From assembly GCA_034336665.1 (NCBI GenBank), contig CM067584.1, positions 4,382,699 through 4,446,698 of the forward strand: a stretch of DNA of 64,000 nucleotides, written 5' to 3'. The position numbers were made by a program, and so were the translations under genes. Below the pieces are notes generated by a model, which was not told the DNA's origin, did not search any database, and saw only the letters and a program-made list of their open reading frames with translations. Below are positions 45,166 to 57,300 of this stretch, one piece after another. Every line of letters starts with the position of its first letter. Positions within the stretch are counted from its first letter, which is position 1. Source of the DNA: Luscinia megarhynchos. Its lineage: Eukaryota > Chordata > Aves > Passeriformes > Turdidae.

Positions 45166-47640
45166 TTCTGCTTTCCCCTTCCTTTGTGGGCTGAGGCTTT
45201 TGGCAGAGCAGCAGCAGCAGGAGGAGGAGCAGCACAAAGGTTCCTGTGCTGGCAGAGTCCAGCTGGGACAGCCCATGGATCATCCTGATTTTTACTCTGG
45301 CTGCAGCTGATGGAACAGGGACAGAGATGCCTGGGTGCCTGAGGCTCAGGAATAAAGGCCCTGAGCTGTCTGTGTGAGATGGTGCTCAAAGGGGAGAAAG
45401 GGAGAAAATTAACTCAACATTCTTGTAACCACTTGAACAAGATGCAAATAAAATGGAGAAAGGCTTTTGTGTGTGTGTTGGGGTGTTTGTGAGCTGGGAT
45501 TTGCAGAGCAGATCCATTATCCTTGATGAAAACGTTTTGACTGCTTTTTGTCAGAGCCCTTCTGTGCTCTAAGTGCTTCTCTTCATCATAATGGGCTTCC
45601 CTGATAGATATCCCTGCCACTGCCACCAATCCGGCTCCCAGCTTTATTCCTTTCGAATTTCAGAATGTGGGTTTTATGATAATGCTTTTCCTGTGGCTGG
45701 TGAGCAGTGCCCAGGGCTTTGAAGCATTTATTATTGTTAATAATCCATGTTTAATAGAACTGCTTTCTTCTGGAGATGGCAAAGAACTTGATCAATTTGG
45801 CAGAGGGGAATTATTTCACCTGGTAATGAAATACCCTCATCTCCTGGGCCAGAAGAGGAATAAGATGGGACAGAGCAGCTCAGCAGAAGAAATGCTGGGT
45901 GGTTTATGCAGCTGTAATATGAATATCCTTTGCTATTTTGGGCATCTCTCTCTTCATTCCGAGCAAGCAACAAGCAGGGAAAAAAAAATATGCAGATGGA
46001 GATTTTCCTGACACAAGGTCATTTTCCTGACACCACTGGACACATGCAGGGAGGAGGAGCTGTGGTTTGAAGCTGTCTGTCAGGAACAGATTGGACAGGG
46101 CATCCTGGCCCCACGGGAGAGAATCAGTCAGGACTCCCTGGGAGGGCATCACTTGTCTGAGCTGGGTTTACTTCTCCCTGAGCTGCTGGGAAGAGAGCTC
46201 AGTGCTCAGCCCAGGGGTAGGACAGGGGTTCATGGAGAGCCTCAGGACTCCCAGTGTGATGGGGCACTCACTGCCTGTCCCTGTGCTCCTCTGGCACCGT
46301 GCAGAATCACAATTTCAGCCTCCTGGCAAGGGGGGCTGTAAGGCAAACTTGGCTGGTTTGTACTGCTGGGAATTACAGCTCACAAAAGGAAAAGGGACTT
46401 CTAGCAAAACAGAAATCCTCTGCCATAAAACTGCCCTGGAACTGCAAGATCCTGGTTGGGAGCAGTGCCACAGAAAATGGGGAGGTTGAGATACTGGAAA
46501 ATGCCAAAGCAATGGGATCTCATCTGATCCAGCTTTTATCCTGCACATTTCTGGTGTGGATCTGCTCAAAGGGGCCTGGGAGGAACAGGCTCAGGGATTT
46601 TCATTTGTGAAATCTGAGACAAATTAAGGGTTGTCTTCCCTCAGCTCTGCTGCGAGGTGTCTGTGGTCCCCAGAGAAGGGCTGGGAGCTGTGCAAATCCA
46701 CAGTCACCCTTTCCCTTGCTCATTTAAACACTCAGAATCCTTAATTTTTCTTTTAAAACTATTTCCAGTCCAGTAGGTTTTGAGCTTTGCCTCTGCAACT
46801 CCATTTATTAATGTGGGGTTTGTATCCATCTGACCTTGTGAGTGGTGAGTTCTTCCAGAAAAGGATCATGAACTTGGGAAATTTTGTTTTGGTGGTTGCT
46901 GGAGGTGCTGCAGTAAAGGAACTGATGGCCTGTGTCAATCCTCTCCTCACCAGCAAAATTATTTCAGAATAAAGAAACGTTAAGGATGAGAAATGTTCAC
47001 CTGATCTCTCAAATGCCACTGCTGTTTAACTATTGCATGAGCTAATTAAAATAGAAATTTCCCTCCGTTTAAGGTTAACAGCCCTGAATTTCTTTAAGCC
47101 AGCTGGAAACTAATTTGGGCTCACCTGACAATTGGATCCATTTATCTCATTATACCTATTAATTTGCTTTGCATTATGTTTCTTTTCAAGGACTGAACCT
47201 GACTGGCTTGACATTACTTTCCATTTTAAAACATGTTTTCAGTATTTTATTTTCTAATTTCCATTTCATTTGTCATCTTCCCCAACCCTGTGCCATGATG
47301 ATCTCCTTAGGAGGAGCAGCAGATGGATTTTTCAGAAGTTTGGAAAACTGAGTTCGGAGCACCAGCAATTGTAGCTGTTCTTCAGTGATCGGTTTTAATT
47401 GATTTTAAGAGCATCCCCACCTCCTCCTCTACCTTTAGGACTCTGATCTCAGAAGAGGCTGCTTGGGAATGGATTTATCTGTGCCCTGCTCAGAGCTGGC
47501 TGTGAGACACCACGGGGGGATGGCAGAACCAGGAAAGGTGGCCCTGACCCCCGCTGAGAACACTTTATTTCAGCCTCCAACAATTCAATATTCAAAGCAA
47601 AGCAATATTCTAAAACACTCTGAAAAGCAGCAGAGACTTT
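45166..47640. other. No supported gene
   Basis: A 114-codon plus-strand frame at 45667-46011 begins with a signal-peptide-like hydrophobic run (LFLWLVSSAQG), but the rest has no domain or cysteine pattern. A 140-codon frame at 46067-46489 has no recognised feature. I see no splice or promoter evidence for either. Confidence 0.4.
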
Positions 47641-47643
47641 GTA

Positions 47644-47751
47644 CTAAAAATACCAAAGGCTTTCCAGCGAGCTGCTCCAGCTGAGGAGCGTTGTTTGCTC
47701 GGAGATAATTAGCAGAGTCCTCAGAGCCTTCTCGATGGCTTTGTGCACGTC
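47644..47751 (-). other. Exon-like 36-codon stretch, unproven
   Basis: On the minus strand a pyrimidine-rich stretch ends in CAG at plus 47752-47754. An open stretch follows that starts DVHKAIEKALRTLLIISEQ and ends at a TAG (plus 47644-47646). The frame is also open upstream to 47931. Local CpG content is higher than in the neighbourhood. It could be a last coding exon or a conserved non-coding block. I do not recognise the peptide, and chance is the simplest reading. Confidence 0.12.
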
Positions 47752-48165
47752 CTGACAGCCCGAAAAACACAGGAGGAATTCAGCAAGGCTACTCAGAGCA
47801 TCATCTAAATACCGGATTAATGACTCATCTCCCGGGCCGAGGGAGGAGGCAGAAAAGGCTGGAATAAAAAAGCAGAAATGCTCATGCCATGACAGACAGC
47901 ATCTCTGCTCTCCCAGGAGCTGCCTTGGCATTGCCAGGCAAAGGTCGAATCTTTCTGCTGGGAATCAAACCTGCTGGTTTGGGAGCAGCAGAGAGATTCG
48001 CCTAAATTTATTGTCCTAAAACATCCAGCCAAATATTAAACATCATTGATAAAACTTGCAAAAAGAGAAACCTAAATGCCTTTTGGAGTTTTGTTTTGTT
48101 GGTCAGAATTCTCTTGGGTGGAAGGAGATGGTTTAAGGTCCTTCCACCCCAAACCATTGGAAGAT

Positions 48166-48245
48166 TTTATTTTTTCTGCCAGGATTTTATGATTTTTCTG
48201 CCAGGGTTTTATGATTTTTCTGCCAGGATTTTATGATTTTCTGCC
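48166..48245. repeat. 22-bp tandem repeat, about 3.5 units
   Basis: Units of CTGCCAGGATTTTATGATTT plus TT, starting at 48176, 48198 and 48220. A partial unit lies on each side. Confidence 0.9.
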
Positions 48246-50829
48246 CCATTCCCACCATGAGATTGGAGCTGGAGATTTGGGCTCTAGACCAGAACATGGC
48301 TTTGTCAGATCAGAATTGCTGTGAACCCTGAGCAAGGCTTTGATCATCAAAGGGATGTGCAAATTAAGTACCTGCAGCTTTGATTTCTCTCACTCACTGC
48401 TCCTTTTTTATTATTATTATTTTTTTAAATAAAAAATTCAAGGCCATCTTTGGAAGATCCCTGCAAACAAACACCTGTGGATGTGCAGAAGTGAAGGGAT
48501 TGTTTCCTTGCCCAGTTTGGCTGCTTGTAAAGTGATTTTTTATCTCTGTTAGGTGTGTTTTTTATGACACTCCCTCACTATTTAATATTATTCCAGGCTC
48601 TGGTATTGGCATCTGCATATGAAATTCAGAATCTCTCAGCAGCACAGGCTGATGTGACCTCGGGATGTGCTGTGTGATTGCAAATGATGCCAAATTTGTC
48701 TTCTGAATCAACTTTTATGACATTCTGTAAGGTTGATTTAAAAGCAGCCATGTTGTACATGGGGTTATTTAGAACTCCCTGGAACGTTCCTGGGAGGAAA
48801 AGGCAAAATGTCCCACAAGGGACACACTGAGTTCAGGGTTTTTTTTTTATTTCTGTTTAATTTGTAACAGCCAGAATAATTTCTAGCACTGTCAGGGTAA
48901 TAATAATTCTAATCTTACTTTGATTGTGTTTCTAGTTAGTACTTTAATATTGCAGAGATCAAAGGTGCCTCCATGCAGGTTTAATTGAGAATATGGTAAG
49001 ATTTTTATGCTCAAAAAAAACCCCAATAGAATGCAGATACTTCAGGCTTAGTTCTTAAAATGATTAACAACCAAACAGTTAAATTGTATAAAAATAAAAC
49101 TGGTGCTCAGTAACTGAAATAATTTTAATTATTGTCATTTTAAATCATGATATGAAGGAAAATCACCTTGCTAGACTTTGCTGGCTGACACTGAGTCCTC
49201 CCTTGGTGGGGAGAATTTTGTGCTAAATCACATTTGGGACTTGCTCTGTGTTTTTGTGTTGTTCTCCTGCACAAGGTTAAAGATTCCCAGCAATAATTAT
49301 ATTTCTGTTCATGTCAGTTTTCAGTAGTCTCAGAAAAAAACCCATATTTTAATGTCTTTGTGACAGAATTTCAACATCCTTTTTAATACAGAAACCCTCA
49401 ATATTTCCTGTGTTTTTAATAACAAAATTCTGATCTTCCAGAGTCTAATCTGAATTTTTGCCTGTGCTCAGCACTGTCCAAGGCCAGTAGAGGTGTCACC
49501 AACCTCAGCCCATTGCTCAGCTGGATCTCTCCTCTGTTATTGACATTGGTGCTTTAGGGGCCAATTCACAGTGTTAGACACAATCCAAATCAGAACTTCT
49601 ATCCCAAAGAAAATTCTGTACTTGAAAGTTTATTCAAGTTTTCCTGGACTCCAGAGCCCCTGTACTGGGAATTCTGAGGGGCCTGTGTTTGCTGTTGCTG
49701 CCTGACCATGATTTTTTAATTTTTTCCTGGCTGAAAGTGCCAGAGGAAGTTTCCATTTTCCCAAAGCCCGTTTTCAGACACAGATCACTTCCATCCTTTA
49801 AATAACCCAATAATGACATGGAAATCACTCAGCAATGCCCAGCACGAGCTTCCATGGCTCCTCCTTAGGCACCCAAAACATGTCTACTCTTATTCTAATT
49901 ACTTTTTACTATTTCTGCATCAAAAATTTTGAGCCATGGAGTAGTGTAAGTAGATTTTTCCATGTAATTCTCGGATCTGTGTGTGGAGTAATGCAGATTT
50001 CTCGTGTTCTTTCCTGTTTTCTTTGGGGATCCCTGGGAGTGGCTGCAGTGTAATGAGCAGAGAAGAGCTCCCAAACCAGCCCAGTTGGTGCCAAAATTAT
50101 TTCATCATTAATGATTTTACTACACTAAAACTCACTGCCCTTTGTGTTGTTGCTGAAATTAAATTATAATCTTCTCTTGCATAAGACCTCAGTGGCTTGG
50201 AAACTGAAGTCGTGATGTTTGGAATTCAAAAGCAGGATCAAACTACCTGTTCCAGTGCAGAAAAACTGGATTTTTTTCTTTCCTAGAGAGACAGGAATGA
50301 CTGCAGAGGGTAGATTTCATTAAAAAGGGAGGCTGGGGAGAAGCCTTTCTCACCAGAGTCTGCATTTCTGGCAAACATGTCATTCCTCTGCTTATTTATC
50401 ATCTCCCCTTCATAAATGTCAAGTGTAACAACAAAAGGCTTTAATAAACTTGTCAGAATTGTTTCATGCCAGATTGTGTGAAAAGGTTATGGATAATAAT
50501 AAAAACAAGACCTGAAACAAGCCTGAATTCAGCTCCAGGAGGAGCCTTGGTCTCTGTGTCTCTCCTGAGAACTTTGTGTTTCACTGCTGCAGTTAGAAAT
50601 TCTTTTGTACCGTGCATTAAGCCCTACATCAGAACCACATACGTGCACATGCTACTGAGCAGAAAAAGGAGTATTTTAAGCCAGGCATTTCAGGCCTGAT
50701 GACTCAATTTGAGGAGCTGGTGACAAGCTCCCTTTCTGAGATATGTCAGATAACAAGAAATAACCTGGCACCTTCCTGCTCACTGAAATTTTTATTTTTA
50801 TTTCTTTTTTTTTTTTTTTTTTTGAAGGC
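48246..50829. other. No gene seen
   Basis: AT-rich and unique-looking, with a poly-T run at about 50805-50823. No open frame above about 90 codons carries recognisable features. Confidence 0.5.
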
Positions 50830-51370
50830 GGTAAGGATCAGAATAGGCTTATTGGACCGAGTTCAGAAAAGCACTTGCCTCAGCGCTCAACTTTAACTGG
50901 TTATGTGCAATTTGTTGCTATTTATTAAAAGCACAGAGTACATCTTATCACTGAGTGAGCTGCTGTCCTCCCACGCTGCCTCCACCGCATTTAATTCTCC
51001 CCTCTCCATCCTCTTGCATAATCATTCCATTACAATGCCTTGGGAGAGGAGTAATTGGTTTCAGATGTTCCTGGTTGACCAGTTTCTGTCTGAGCACTTG
51101 GCTGAGGACCCTGTGTTCTCCATAGAGTGTTTGGTGCTGCCTGGATTGCTGATGGTTCCCTGAGTGCTCATCTCAAAGATTTCCTCCTCGCCGCGCTCTT
51201 GTTTTTGCTTGACCTTGCAGGGGCATATTCCAGAGGAAATGTTGTTGTGAAGATGTTCTGGAGTGAATCACTGTGATAATGCACACCCAGTGCCCAGCTT
51301 GGAGCAGCCGTTAGCTCGTGTAATTACTGCTCCTGTCCGTTTTACTGCTCGTTAGTGATTTGTGCCATGC
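50830..51370. other. Unique block with retained CpGs, possible conserved element
   Basis: Repeat-free sequence with more CpG than nearby (CTCGCCGCGCTC near 51187-51200, CCCGGCGCTGC near 51378) and TAATTACTGCTCC near 51321-51335. Retained CpG and homeodomain-like words are compatible with a regulatory element. I have no direct evidence of function. Confidence 0.18.
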
Positions 51371-51540
51371 ACAAAGCCCCGGCGCTGCTCTGGGTTTGTG
51401 TCTGCGGGGTCTGGGGGAGAAGAGGATCCTGTTCCCTGAACACAGAGAGAATCAGGAGGTCAAAGGGGTGAATGTGAGCGCTGCTGTGCCTGGGATTCCC
51501 CAGCTGGGCAGTGCCACTTTATGATTTAGGAAGTACAGTG

Positions 51541-51710
51541 TCACAGAATCTCAGAGTCCTTGAGGTTGGAAAAGCCCTCCCAGACCATCAAACCCAACCT
51601 GTGCCAAATCCCCACCTTGTCCCCAGCCCAGAGCTCCCAGTGCCACCTCCAGGCTGTCCTTGGACACCTCCAGGGGTGGGGACTCCAAACCCACCTGGGC
51701 AGTTCCAAGG
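51541..51710 (-). mobile_element. CR1, minus strand, left part split by LTR
   Basis: Starts CACAGAATCTCAGAGTCCTT and GAGGTTGGAAAAGCCC, then CTTGTCCCCAGCCCAGAGC, and ends GGGCAGTTCCAAGG at 51710. It resumes at 52490 with CCAAGGCCTGGCCACCC. Confidence 0.9.
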
Positions 51711-52489
51711 TGAAACCTCTGACCCTCCCAGCCCGGCTATCAGGGTCAGTGGCTGCACTGAACCCAGCGATTTTATGAAGAAAGAAAATCTGACCCGATT
51801 GTTTGGGAACTAAAAAACCTTAATACTAGAAAATAACAAACAGCAAGCCAAACACTTTGTACTGAACTGAAAATTCGCACTAAGAAACGCAAAATTTCCC
51901 AAAAAAAGGGCACAAAAAATGGCCAAAAAAGTCCTAAAATCTGCACTAAAAATAGCCCCAAAATCCAGTGAGATTCCAGGGATTTTTGAGGGAAAAAAAT
52001 GGGAAAATGGGTGGGCAAAATTCCGGATGAAATTGGAATTAAAATGGCCTAAAAATCCCAGAAATTGCACTAAAAATGGCCCAAAAAGTCTGAAAATCTG
52101 CACTAAAATACCAAAAATGGCTCCAAAATTCCAAGGATTTCTGGGAAAAACATCAAGAAAAATCCAGGAAAAAACCCCCAAAATTTCAGTTTTTATCTAG
52201 GCAGGAATTGCCTGGCTCCTCCTCCTGGGTGGAGCATCTCCCAGTGGGATGATGCAATTTTATCAGTCATGCACTGGGACTCAATGGCCATTAACAGGAG
52301 ATATCTCCTGGAGGGAGATGGGCTGTGGAAAGATAAAGATGATTGCCCCAGCTGGTTTAAAGCTGGCCCATTAGCAGATAATATGTGCCAGGAGATCAGG
52401 GTCACTGCCCCACCCGGCTGCAGCAGATGGGGACAGAATTCACATTTCTGGCCACATCCTGTATTGCAGCCCAACACAGAACCCCAGCA
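51711..52489 (-). mobile_element. Composite LTR (families C and B), minus strand
   Basis: This is a 779-base unit with TG at the left and CA at the right. It is flanked by a perfect 6-bp duplication CCAAGG (51705-51710 and 52490-52495) inside a CR1. The 3' part (51711-about 51870) is family C, the reverse complement of 23008-23164. The minus-strand 5' tip TGCTGGGGTT also matches family C. Between them lie a degenerate A-rich repeat (about 51870-52180) and a family B U3. That U3 starts TGTGTTGGGCTGCAA (plus end 52478) and contains the palindrome at 52295-52310 and the TATA-like GATAAAAACTG. It has no family B 3' end. It is either a B insertion later truncated inside C, or a recombinant LTR. 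Confidence 0.85.
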
Positions 52490-52560
52490 CCAAGGCCTGG
52501 CCACCCTTTCCATGAAGAAATATCTTTACCCCTGAGCCATCCATCGCCTGGAGGAGCCTG
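52490..52560 (-). mobile_element. CR1, minus strand, right part
   Basis: Continues the CR1 after the LTR: CCAAGGCCTGGCCACCC, TTTCCATGAAGAAATATC. The 6-bp overlap with the left part is the target duplication. The right limit is approximate. Confidence 0.8.
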
Positions 52561-54266
52561 TGTGTGATGCACACACCTGTGCAGGGCCCAGAATTGGGAT
52601 AGTTCTAAAAAGCCTTTCAGAAACACGAAGCTTCTGCGCCTCCTTTTCTGAGCTCTCTGTTCACATTCCCTCACAGCCCACTCATGGACCAGAGCTGTGT
52701 GTTTTTTAGGGCAGCTGAGCCATCCCACAGTGGCACATCCTGAAGCATCCCAAAGTGGTAGTGCCCCTGCTTCCCCACCAGAACCTTTGGCTGTCCAGGA
52801 ACTAAACCTGTGTTTGATTCCTCTGCTTGTCAGGGAATGATGTGAATGTGGGAGTTTCTTCAACACAGAAAGAAATAAATGTAAGAAATACAAAGAAATA
52901 TAGAATACTTATCTCTATTAGTAAGTAATACTCTAATTACTGGCAGATAACCTTTTGTTTTTCCCACAGGGGCTTAGTGAAAATGCAAAAGGCTGAGCTG
53001 GTGTCATCTCTTCCTTGCTCTCCTTGCCTTACAGCTGTTGAACACTGGCTCCTCGTGTTTGATCAAAGATTCCAGCTCAGCTCAGGTTATTCCACCCCGT
53101 GATCAGCAGCTGCCTCCTGGGACAGCCCCACTCAGACACCTCGTGCATACAAGTGCTGCTGAGAACTTCCCAGGGATGGGATTCATGAAACATTTACAGA
53201 GGGAAAATGTTTCACTCAGGGATTTCCCAAAGGAATGAGCTGCCAAGCCCTGAAATGGGGGAGTGATTATGGCACCAGTTAATGTTTTTGTGTGAATTCC
53301 TGCCTCACCCCAGGTCTCTGTATCTCAATTAAATGTGTCTCTATCTAATTTTGGGGTGTTAATTCTTGGCTCCAGCCCTCACTGCCATGGCAATCCTTGA
53401 GTTAAACATTTGCCATTGCTCATCCAGGGAGCTGTGCTTGGGCTTTTCCTTCCACTGATCTTGGACAGCAAAAAAAAAAAAAAAAAAAAAAGGGATTTGA
53501 GCTGTGTGACAGCTGATTCCCCTTATTTGTGAACTCTGATGGAGGTGAGAGCAGTGGATCCTCTGCAGTCTGACCTTCACCTTCTGAAATTAAACATAAT
53601 TACTCAGGAGTCCCTTGCCTGCGAGTTAAGACACCAGGGTGCAGTAAGAAAAAACCCCAGACAATTTTATTATATCCAAAATACAACCAACAGGTTAAAC
53701 TGTGAGGTGTAAAACTAGAGTAGAAGGCTGGAATCTGCCTCTGGAACAGATGCAGCCCAACAACAAAATAAGAGGCTTTAATAATGACATGAGTTTGAAA
53801 TGAAAAGGATTAGTTGGTTTGCAAAGCTAAGGGAAAGGAGCATGAACAAAACAGAATAATTTTGGGAATGGGGAAAAAAGCCCCATAAAGCTGTTTGGAG
53901 AAAGGAGATTGAAATTCAGCAAGGGCTGTGAAAATCAGAATGAAATCTCAAATACTGTGAACAATAATGAGGGAGAGAAAACTGATTCTGCTGTTTGCTT
54001 GTATTGCCTTCAATTTCTAAATGTGCTGCATGAAAGGCATGGAAAAGGACAAGTGTGAAAATCAAAACTAATAAGGGAAATTAGGGGGAATTAATGAGGA
54101 ACATTTCAGAAATTCTTTTGCTGCCCTTGTTTATTAATGAGCATTTAGGATTTCCCAGGGCAGCTCAAGGATTTAAATCCTGGCAAACTGCAAATGTTTT
54201 ACTTCCTGAATGGGCAATGTTGGAGGAGTTTTCCTGGAGGGGGGTTTGTTCCTAAATGGCAGATAT

Positions 54267-54267
<1 letters not shown>
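52561..54267. other. No gene seen
   Basis: A 22-base poly-A lies at about 53470-53491. A 163-codon minus-strand frame at 52402-52893 begins inside the LTR and CR1, so it is not a gene. The rest is unique-looking. Confidence 0.5.
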
Positions 54268-54308
<41 letters not shown>

Positions 54309-54312
54309 CGAC

Positions 54313-54374
<62 letters not shown>
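54268..54374. repeat. Compound (GAT)n-(ATT)n microsatellite
   Basis: Thirteen GAT triplets (54268-54306) pass through GACGAC into about twenty ATT/TAT triplets ending at 54374. Every frame is open, giving poly-Met, poly-Ile, poly-His and poly-Asn runs. None is coding. Confidence 0.97.
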
Positions 54375-54377
<3 letters not shown>

Positions 54378-57300
54378 CTGGGGCTGTTTTCACTCTCACT
54401 CATCCCTTGATGGGGGCTGTGTCCAGGTTAAAATTCCCAGCTCTGTCCTGTGCCTTGGCTCAGTTCTGGTCCCTGTTTATCCTCAGAGCCAGAGTGAGGC
54501 AGAACTCAGATTCTGAACTTTCCCTTTGTGTGAGCAGAGATGGTTGCACAGTTTCTCAGTGATTTATGCTCAGGCATTTTTCATCAGGAAACTCTGGAGA
54601 ATTGTTTTAGCACTATCACACCTCTCTGATTCATTTTTCTCTGGGAAGTCATTTCTGGGAGGCCAAATTGCAGAGAGATACCAGAGGAGGGGGTGTTTGT
54701 GATGGGAGGAATGGGAACATTTCCTGGTGCAGATAATGCTGCAGCTGTAATTCTTGGTGATAGACCAATTCCAAAGTCTGGTATCTCGTCTTTCAACAGG
54801 GAATGAGGTTCCACTTCTGTAAAACATAACAAATCTCTGATATCTTCATTGGGTCTAATTTAAGGGGTTTTGCCTCTTCTAAGGCTTGAGATTTTCAGTT
54901 TTCCAGGCGGGTTCCAATCTGCTCTGTGCTACATTAGAACATGACAGAGAAGATGCATCCCTGTGCCAAAAAATTAGCTGGTGGTTTAGACACAAGACAG
55001 GAATTTTATTGCTGAAATTTATTTTCTGGGCTGCAGGTCCAGGAAAGGATTTGCTGGGGAGAGATGGTGCCAAAGCTGCTGCATTTGGAGTCTGGGTGAC
55101 AATCAGAGAATGGGCAGGGTCCTGTTGGGGATTGGATTCCTCCTGGTGGGGAGAGAGCTCAGAAAAGAAATGCATTTCTCTGATGGAATTGCTGGTGTTT
55201 GACCTCTCTGTCTCCATCCTTGCTTAATTCACAAAAGGAGACCACACAGACCTGAGGCCCATTTTATCCAGGCCATTATTCTGATGGAGAATTTTAGAGA
55301 CTTTTTGTGGTGCTGAAAACCACAAAATCTCAGCAGAAATGAATGGTAAAGCTTTGGTGATGTGTCTGCCTGCATCATGAAGGGATACATTTTATAGAGT
55401 TCCTTTAATTAGTAATAAAAATTATAAAGCAGCGATTGAGTTGGACACTGGAAGCAGAGATTTTAAACACAATTATCTTACTGCTCATTGTAAACACTTG
55501 GGGTGCAACAACCCTGTGTGGGCATTTTAATGAGTAGAAATTAATCCTTTAATTTGTTTAAGTATTTGTAAGTATTATAAGCCACTGAAGCATTGGTAAC
55601 TTGCAGACAGTAAAAACTAACGATTCTCAGATATTAAAATGTGAGTTATAAAGAGATTTTCATGGTTTGAATTCTAGAACATGCCCTGGTCATTATTGAC
55701 CTGGGGAGTGACAGTGTCATCAGTGACTTAATTGGCACAGCTTGGGCAGTTTGTCCTGGAGCCAGTTCCTTTGAAGATGTGAGTGCTCAGTGTTCTCCTG
55801 CAATAGAAAACCCACTGAACATCCAGCAAAATCTGGTTTTGTCATTAGCAGAAATGGCAAAGTTAAAACACGCTGTTAAATATCCAATAAATCTTTAGTC
55901 TCGTTCTTTTGACCTGATCAAAGGCTCTGTAGTGATACAACTGCAGCTGATAATTTAAGAAAATGTCTTTTATTTTCTGCTGCCAGTCCTGGGGACAATG
56001 GCCCTGTGCTTCAGATCAATAGAAATTTTCTTGGAGGGGTGATTTAGCTTTGACTGGAAGGGAAAGCAATTAAGTCAGGCGTGGAGGCTTTGCAAGTGTG
56101 CAGATGTATTGGTGGGGATGGCAGCTTAATGACCTACTTTTGTGATAGTATTGAAATGAGAACGTGCTTCAAGTAAATATCAAATTCCAGCCAAACAGTC
56201 ACCATAGTAATGATAAAGGAAATGTAATTGTAGTCAATCAAATGAATATTCAGTTGATGCAGTTAATTTGCACCAAGGTGCACTCATCTCAAAACTCTGG
56301 TTTATGATGTCCAAGAAGGGATTTTTCTGCAGTTGGCAAAAAAAAACCAAACATTTCTCATCCTTCAAAACTTTTGTTGTGACTATTCCATTGTGGAACA
56401 CTGGTGCTTTAAGACAGTGTTCAGTATTTATTTATTTCCCAAATCTTTATGAAGATGGGTATTCCAGCCAGTGGGAAAAGCCTGGCCTGGAGGAAAGCAA
56501 CAGCTGAGTGTCTCTTGTTTCCTGATGTTCCTGTCACATGCAGATAAAAGCTTCTATTTGATTTGTTCAGGATTTCTCTGGAATTTTCCTGTATAATCCT
56601 GGCCAGGATTCTGTTCTTAAGCTTGCATATTCATATTTCTGGGAAAACGTGTATCTGGATTTAAATATTCTCAGTTTAGGATCAAGACAGTGCAGGAGCA
56701 CTTGGAGGAGTCCTTGAAAACACAAGAAGGGACAGAGAGCTGCTGGTAAAAATATCACTATGAGTTACCATGGTCCTTAAAAACAGTGGATTTTCTCAAT
56801 TATTTCTATTAATGATAAATATTTATTTCTGTTTTAAAAGGAATGCCATTGCTGCTGTCTTCAGAATGTCCTTGAGTATGTTTTTAGTGTGACTTTAATC
56901 AAATGTCATTTTAACTCCAGTCCTATGCTGCAAATCTCTGGTGAAATTCTATTAATTTTCAATTAAACTTCAAGTAAACCAATTAGCATTCTCATTTCTA
57001 TAGAGCAACAAAGGCAGAATCTGTAATGAGTCTTTCCAGTTGCTCACAGAGGAATAAATGGTCTGGATGGATTTCTCCAGTGTGTGTCTCTGGGAAACTT
57101 TGTCAAGTATATTACCTTTATCATTTCCTCCTCTGCTTCAGGCTCCAAATTGGCTTTCTTGTGGTGTACAAACCCATTTCCAGCCCCTTCTCTCCCTAAG
57201 CTGCAGTCCAGAATTCTTTGTCTTCACGGGAAATCTTTAACCTTGCACTGAAGTGTGTTTTCATCAAAGTCAGAGCTGAGGCACTGTCCTTGTCCTGAGC

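Noticed and set aside
45667..46011. 114-codon frame with a signal-peptide-like start
   Set aside because: The downstream part has no domain, cysteine pattern or splice evidence. A hydrophobic start is common by chance in T-rich DNA.
54173..54562. Poly-Asn/His and poly-Met/Ile frames
   Set aside because: Products of the GAT/ATT microsatellite.
54886..55227. Possible LTR on the minus strand with paired AATAAA motifs
   Set aside because: No TATA box, terminal TG/CA pair or target duplication could be found.
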